Assembly: GCA_015066805.1 (NCBI GenBank)
Contig: SVNP01000024.1
Coordinates: forward strand, 1-36,544
Reading direction: 5' to 3'
Length of the DNA: 36,544 bases
Source: Ruminococcus sp.
Lineage (GTDB): Bacteria > Bacillota > Clostridia > Oscillospirales > Ruminococcaceae
The position numbers were made by a program, and so were the translations under genes. A model generated the notes under the pieces. The model was not told where the DNA came from and did no database searches. It saw nothing but the letters and a program-made list of their open reading frames with translations. Positions 32,736 to 36,544 of the stretch are shown here, one piece after another. The first letter of the stretch is position 1, and every line of letters starts with the position of its first letter.

Positions 32736-34511
32736 ATGAAAACACGCTCCCTGAAAACCAGATGGATCGCTGCCCTCTCCGCAGGTGCCATGCTGATGCA
32801 GCTTCCTGCCATCACCCCCGCGGCAGCCGATACCCTCAACTACGGCGATGCCCTGAAGCTGAGCCTGTACTTCTACGATTCCAACCAGTGCGGCACCGAG
32901 GTGGATGACAACCCCCTGACATGGCGCGGCAACTGCCACACCTATGATGCTGCCGCACCCCTCAGTGCTGCCGTAGGTCTCACCGATGCGGAAAAGGCTG
33001 TCATCAAGGCAGCAAACGGCGGTGCCGATACGGTGGATGTTTCCGGCGGCTACCATGATGCGGGCGACCACATCAAATCCACCATGACCATGGGCTTTTC
33101 CGCCACCAGCCTTGCCTGGTCTTACTACACCAACCCCGCTGCCTTCAAGGATACCGGCAGCCGTGCCCATCTCTTTGATATCCTGAAGGAAATGTGCGAC
33201 TACATGATGAAGGTCACCTACCTGGATGACAGCGGTGCGGTAGTGGCGTTCTGCTATCTGGTCAGCAACAGCGGCGAACACAGCGAATGGCTTGCACCCG
33301 AAAAGCAGACCTCCGCAAGACCCACCTACTGGGGTACCGCATCCCACCAGTCTGCCGATACCGCAGGTGAAATGGCTGCCGCACTGGCAAGCTCCTCTGT
33401 TGCCCTGCGTGAGGTAGATGCCGACTACGCCGATGAATGCCTGAAATATGCCAAGGCCCTGCGGGATTTTGCACAGAAATACCCCGGTGCCTCCTATGAC
33501 GGCATCGGTGATATGTATTCCTCCTCCTCTCAGGTGGATGATATCGCATGGGCAGATCTGTGGTGCCATGTGGCTGACGGTACCATCAGCAGCTATACGC
33601 CCGTTTCCGTCAACAGCGATGGCTCCTACAATGCTTCCACCGGCAAGGAATATGACGGCTGGATCTACTCCTGGGGCAAGGTCTGGGGCGGCTACTGCAC
33701 GCTGCTGTACTCTCTGGGCTTTGATGCCTATGGCAGCACCGTACTCAACAACATGAACCGCCTGCTGAGCAATCCCACCGCAGGCAGCTATTCCATCGTG
33801 GCGGATGGCTGGGGTGCTTCCCGTTATAGCTGTGCATGGCAGATGTACTGCACCAATTACGCCGCAACCTCCGGTGAAAGCCGCTATGCCGAAAATGCCA
33901 AGACCCAGATGGACTATCTGCTGGGCGGCAACCCCGATCACAGAAGCTATCTGCTGGGCTATACCGATACCTTCCCCTCCCAGATCCACCACAGAGGTGC
34001 CAACCCCAACAAGGGCAATGCCACCTATGTGCTGTACGGCGGTCTGGTCGGCGGCCCCACCGATGCCAACGGCTCCTACACCGATCGTTATGATTCCTAC
34101 GCCTGTACCGAGCCTGCTCTGGATTACAACGGCTGCTTTACCCTTGCCATCTCCGGTCTTTGCACCGCCTTTGGTGCAGGCGACGGCAGCGGTGCCGATG
34201 CTGTGATCGCAGCGGCAAGCGAGATCGACGAAACCAAAGAGTTCGGTGCATGGTATGATGAGGGCGGTCAGGTGGATCCCCCCACCACCACCGATACCAC
34301 CGAGCCTGTGGGCGATGCCCATGTAGGCGATGTCAACTGCGACGGCATGGTAAAAATCGGTGATGTGATCCTGCTGAACCGCTTTTTGGCAGAGGATCAG
34401 ACCGTAAACATTTCCGATCAGGGTATGCTCAATGCGGAAGCCGACGGCACAACCGGCATCAACGGCAACGATGCGACTGCAATTCTCAAGATCATTGCAG
34501 GTCTGGAATAA
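32736..34511 (+). CDS. GH9 endoglucanase with C-terminal type I dockerin, 591 aa
   Basis: Secreted cellulase of the cellulosome. Signal peptide 1-31 ends TPAAA|D. The GH9 (alpha/alpha)6 domain starts directly at about 35 with no N-terminal Ig or CBM module. Catalytic motifs: SGGYHDAGDHIK with the Asp pair 108/111, PSQIHHRGANP with His418, His419 and Arg420, and the acid Glu459 in ACTEPALDYNGCF. A Pro/Thr linker (about 513-525) leads to the dockerin: a canonical first loop GDVNCDGMVKIGDVILLNRF and a second repeat, ADGTTGINGNDATAILKI, that is longer than usual. AAGGA lies 9 bases before the ATG; the upstream in-frame ATG at 32604 falls on the promoter and is rejected. Own promoter and terminator. 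Confidence 0.96.
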   Translation: MKTRSLKTRWIAALSAGAMLMQLPAITPAAADTLNYGDALKLSLYFYDSNQCGTEVDDNPLTWRGNCHTYDAAAPLSAAVGLTDAEKAVIKAANGGADTVDVSGGYHDAGDHIKSTMTMGFSATSLAWSYYTNPAAFKDTGSRAHLFDILKEMCDYMMKVTYLDDSGAVVAFCYLVSNSGEHSEWLAPEKQTSARPTYWGTASHQSADTAGEMAAALASSSVALREVDADYADECLKYAKALRDFAQKYPGASYDGIGDMYSSSSQVDDIAWADLWCHVADGTISSYTPVSVNSDGSYNASTGKEYDGWIYSWGKVWGGYCTLLYSLGFDAYGSTVLNNMNRLLSNPTAGSYSIVADGWGASRYSCAWQMYCTNYAATSGESRYAENAKTQMDYLLGGNPDHRSYLLGYTDTFPSQIHHRGANPNKGNATYVLYGGLVGGPTDANGSYTDRYDSYACTEPALDYNGCFTLAISGLCTAFGAGDGSGADAVIAAASEIDETKEFGAWYDEGGQVDPPTTTDTTEPVGDAHVGDVNCDGMVKIGDVILLNRFLAEDQTVNISDQGMLNAEADGTTGINGNDATAILKIIAGLE

Positions 34512-34518
34512 CAAAGCT

Positions 34519-34548
34519 TCGGGCGGACATTTTTGTCCGCCCGTTTGT
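34519..34548 (+). terminator. GH9 terminator
   Basis: Ten-base stem CGGGCGGACA/TGTCCGCCCG (34520-34529, 34534-34543) then TTTGTT. The minus strand lacks a T-run, so it serves the GH9 gene. Confidence 0.8.
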
Positions 34549-35240
34549 TATGCCTCGGTTTCCGTCACAAAGGCCTCAAAGCCCGCCTCTTTGATTTTCC
34601 GCACCATGGCTTCTGCGTTCTCACGGATGCGGAATGCGCCCACCTGCACTCGGTAGAGCTTGTCTGCTCCCGACTTTTGCAGCCCGTAGTGCTTGGCGAT
34701 CACTTCCGCCTCCGCTTGGGCAAGCTGCTTCAGATTGCTTTCATCCATGAGCCATTTTGCGGAGCGTTCGTTGGTGTGGAAGCTATGCTCGATCAGCAGC
34801 CCCGGCACACCCACCGCAGCAGAGCCACGAAGCACGCCGTAATAATCACCGTTGTTGCCCTTTCGATGCCCCACTCTGCCCGATTGCTTGGTCTGCATGA
34901 CATCTGCGATGCGGTTTGCCAGCTTTTCTGCCAGAGCATCCGCAACGCCCGAAATCTGACCGTATACGATGGGATAATCGGGCGATGTTGCCCCATCTGC
35001 CGTGGCATTGGAATGGATGGACAAAAACAGATCGCAGCCCTGTGCAGCTTTGCCACGCTGGGAAACCTCCAGATCCTTTGTCTGATCGGCTCGGGTGGTG
35101 ATGACCTGACAGCCGTAGGATTCCAGCTCCGTTTTCAGCAGCAGATGCAGCTTCCAGGCCATTTCCGCTTCATAGTAGCCTTTGACGATCGGAGAGGGAT
35201 TATACTTGCCAAAATGCCCTGCGTCAAGACAGATCTTCAT
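34548..35240 (-). CDS. N-acetylmuramoyl-L-alanine amidase (Amidase_3) with SPOR domain, 230 aa
   Basis: Zinc amidase that cuts the bond between MurNAc and L-Ala. Metal and catalytic residues: His9 in DAGHFG, Glu24 in YYEAEMAW, His76 in LSIHSNA and Glu151 in LIEHSFHTN. Residues about 195-229 (KLYRVQVGAFRIRENAEAMV) are a SPOR peptidoglycan-binding domain. There is no signal peptide, as in phage and CwlC-type lysins that need a holin or mother-cell lysis for release. GGGAGG is 8 bases before the ATG at 35240; a GTG at 35249 overlaps that site. It overlaps the upstream holin-like frame by 17 bases. Confidence 0.92.
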   Translation of the reverse strand: MKICLDAGHFGKYNPSPIVKGYYEAEMAWKLHLLLKTELESYGCQVITTRADQTKDLEVSQRGKAAQGCDLFLSIHSNATADGATSPDYPIVYGQISGVADALAEKLANRIADVMQTKQSGRVGHRKGNNGDYYGVLRGSAAVGVPGLLIEHSFHTNERSAKWLMDESNLKQLAQAEAEVIAKHYGLQKSGADKLYRVQVGAFRIRENAEAMVRKIKEAGFEAFVTETEA

Positions 35241-35436
35241 GGTTTTCACCTCCCATGTTCATGGCTGCGGAGATACCTGCCGCAATGGCGGCAACAAAAA
35301 ATCCGATGACCGCATCTCTTGCGGAGAAATCCAGTGTGGCTGCGTTGACTACCACATAGCCTGCCGCCGCCTGAATGAATGTCCGCAAGCCTCTGCGGAC
35401 GGGTTCTTTTTGCAAAAAATCTCTGATATACCGCAT
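35224..35436 (-). CDS. Holin-like small membrane protein, 70 aa
   Basis: A basic N-terminus (RYIRDFLQKEPVRRGLR) is followed by two moderately hydrophobic segments, TFIQAAAGYVVVNAAT and AVIGFFVAAIAAGISAAMNM, and a short acidic tail. Size, two-helix layout and overlap with a signal-less amidase gene match phage holin-endolysin cassettes. AGGAGG is 6 bases before the ATG. No other phage gene is visible, so it may be a domesticated lysis pair or part of a sporulation or release system. The holin call rests on topology and context, not on a recognised family. Confidence 0.65.
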   Translation of the reverse strand: MRYIRDFLQKEPVRRGLRTFIQAAAGYVVVNAATLDFSARDAVIGFFVAAIAAGISAAMNMGGENHEDLS

Positions 35437-35445
35437 AAGAAACCT

Positions 35446-35486
35446 CCTGTTGATACGAAATTGATCCGCTGCCCTCTATCAACAGG
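35446..35486 (-). promoter_or_regulatory. Hairpin overlapping the holin-like ribosome site
   Basis: Perfect 10-base inverted repeat CCTGTTGATA/TATCAACAGG (35446-35455, 35477-35486). In the minus-strand mRNA the 3' arm runs into the AGGAGG of the holin-like gene (35448-35443), so folding would partly hide the ribosome site. Confidence 0.5.
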
Positions 35487-35610
35487 AAGAAAACCGCCAA
35501 AACTTGTACGTTTTCGGGGCTTCCTCCAAAAAAACGGCAGAACGCACAAAATCCGCCCTGCTTTTTTGGTGGATTTTCCGTGATTAACCCCCCTTTTGTG
35601 ATTTTTCCTC

Positions 35611-35639
35611 TTGCAAAACAGCGGAAAATCCGCTATAAT
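35611..35639 (+). promoter_or_regulatory. Promoter of the tyrosine recombinase gene
   Basis: TTGCAA (35611-35616), 17-base spacer, TATAAT (35634-35639). Leader of about 37 bases to the ATG. Confidence 0.85.
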
Positions 35640-35681
35640 AAAGGGAGTACCCAAAATCACAAGCGGAAAGGAGCTGCAGCC

Positions 35682-36544
35682 ATGGATCTGCATCCCGATG
35701 AAAACCCGTCTTTTCTCAATGATTACCTGATCTATCTGGATCTGAACCGTGGACGTTCCCCACGCACCGTGGCAGAATATCATCAGGATATCTGCCGCTT
35801 TCTGCGGTGGTTTTCCGCCCCGAGGGGCACCGATCCCGATACGGTGGAGATCGTGCAGATGCAGGCAGATGCGCTGCGGAAGGTCACCGTGACCACGCTG
35901 TATGAGTACATCCGCTACCTGCGGGATGTGCGGGGCAATACACCACGCTCCGTTGCCAGAAGAATGAGTGCCGTGCGGAGCCTGTTCCGATATCTGACAC
36001 GCACCAAGGGCATACTGGAGCAGGACCCCTGCCAGAATCTGGAGCTGCCTGCGGCCGATAAGCCCCTGCCCCATTTTCTCACCCTCCGGGAAAGCGAACG
36101 GCTGCTGGAAACTGCCGATGCCCGACCCGATTCCCCCGAGACCCTGCGGGATTACTGCATTCTTACCCTGTTTCTCAACTGCGGCTTCCGTCTCAGTGAG
36201 CTGGTAGGCATGAATGTAGGCGATGTGGATTTCTACGAACGGCAGGTGCGGGTGCTGGGTAAGGGCAGCAAGGAACGGCTGGTTTATCTCAATGATGCTT
36301 GTCTTTCCGTGCTGCATGAGTATATGCACAGCCGTGAAAATCCCCCCGAAGAACCAAAAGCTTTGTTTTTAAGCCGCAATCACCGCCGCATCAGCCGCCG
36401 CCGTGTACAGCAGATCGTGGAAAATGCTTTGCAGGCAGCGGGGCTTTCGGGCAAGGGGCTTTCCACCCACAAGCTGCGGCACACCGCCGCAACGCTGATG
36501 TATCGGCACGGCGGTACGGATACCCGCACCCTGCGGGATATTCT
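35682..36544 (+). CDS. Tyrosine recombinase XerC/XerD type, N-terminal 287 residues (cut by window edge)
   Basis: The open frame runs without interruption off the right edge. The N-terminal SAM-like DNA-binding domain is visible as FLNDYLIYLDLNRGRSPRTV and SVARRMSAVRSLFRYL. In the catalytic domain Arg170 (LNCGFRLSELVGM), Lys194 (VLGKGSKERLVYL) and His263/Arg266 (STHKLRHTAATLMY) are present; the last His and the tyrosine would be just beyond the window. AAGGAG is 8 bases before the ATG. The sequence pattern suits host XerC/D dimer resolution, but an element-encoded integrase cannot be excluded. Confidence 0.92.
   Translation, partial: MDLHPDENPSFLNDYLIYLDLNRGRSPRTVAEYHQDICRFLRWFSAPRGTDPDTVEIVQMQADALRKVTVTTLYEYIRYLRDVRGNTPRSVARRMSAVRSLFRYLTRTKGILEQDPCQNLELPAADKPLPHFLTLRESERLLETADARPDSPETLRDYCILTLFLNCGFRLSELVGMNVGDVDFYERQVRVLGKGSKERLVYLNDACLSVLHEYMHSRENPPEEPKALFLSRNHRRISRRRVQQIVENALQAAGLSGKGLSTHKLRHTAATLMYRHGGTDTRTLRDI

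Noticed and set aside
32670-34514. Minus-strand open frame of 614 codons
   Set aside because: Antisense to the GH9 gene, whose catalytic motifs are clear; the mirror frame is low-complexity Gly/Ile/Val.
35349-36329. Minus-strand open frame of 326 codons
   Set aside because: Antisense to the tyrosine recombinase gene and overlapping the holin-like frame; no domain or ribosome site.

Overview
The window reads as a chromosomal segment of a Gram-positive, cellulosome-forming Ruminococcus-like clostridium (Oscillospiraceae). The basis is a dockerin-tagged GH9 cellulase, a dockerin-tagged beta-helix protein, a third secreted dockerin protein with a possible cohesin-like domain, ClpE-type Clp ATPase, group-II ECF transporter genes, strong AGGAGG ribosome sites and a moderately high G+C content. 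Promoters recur in one style: a -10 of TATAAT preceded by TGn, with a 17-base spacer. Many track-length open frames are antisense shadows of G+C-rich genes and are left out.

Layout. 1-1290: the end of a probable mobile element (DUF4314 protein cut by the window edge, an AT-rich orphan frame, a small conserved protein), closed off by three tandem minus-strand terminators next to a tRNA-Thr/tRNA-Tyr unit. 1.6-5.3 kb: secreted dockerin protein, metG and mscL, all minus. 5.4-7.5 kb, plus strand: a VanY-type D,D-carboxypeptidase, then a lone 126-residue protein of the STIV-B116/YddF (DUF1874) fold family. A candidate small RNA lies on the minus strand between them. 7.5-21.3 kb: a long minus-strand run from a good promoter before ruvC: ruvC-ruvA-sseB-like-ruvB-C39-like peptidase-degenerate phosphohexomutase-RlmI-like methyltransferase-ecfA1-ecfA2-ecfT-truA-DUF5711-CvpA-like-clpE. 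21.4-27.0 kb: an operon for a divergent type IIA topoisomerase (B subunit, then A subunit) followed by an AraC regulator. A four-helix-bundle (S23) gene sits between the two subunits, enclosed by heptamer tandem repeats that are near-inverted copies of each other. 27.1-34.5 kb: mainly plus-strand secreted proteins (lipoprotein, GH25, beta-helix/dockerin, GH9/dockerin), with hflX on the minus strand and a palindrome-rich 0.45-kb element at 29.06-29.52 kb. 34.5-36.5 kb: a SPOR-amidase overlapping a holin-like gene (minus), and the start of a tyrosine recombinase gene running off the right edge (plus).

How it fits together. The extracellular genes suggest plant cell-wall breakdown with a cellulosome plus cell-wall remodelling (GH25, VanY, amidase). 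The long minus run mixes DNA repair (RuvABC), RNA modification (TruA, RlmI-like), vitamin uptake (ECF) and proteostasis (ClpE). The most unusual objects are the heptamer-flanked S23 cassette inside the topoisomerase operon, the full-length phosphohexomutase that has changed residues in every active-site loop, and the DUF1874 protein lacking the histidine used by its viral ring-nuclease relatives.
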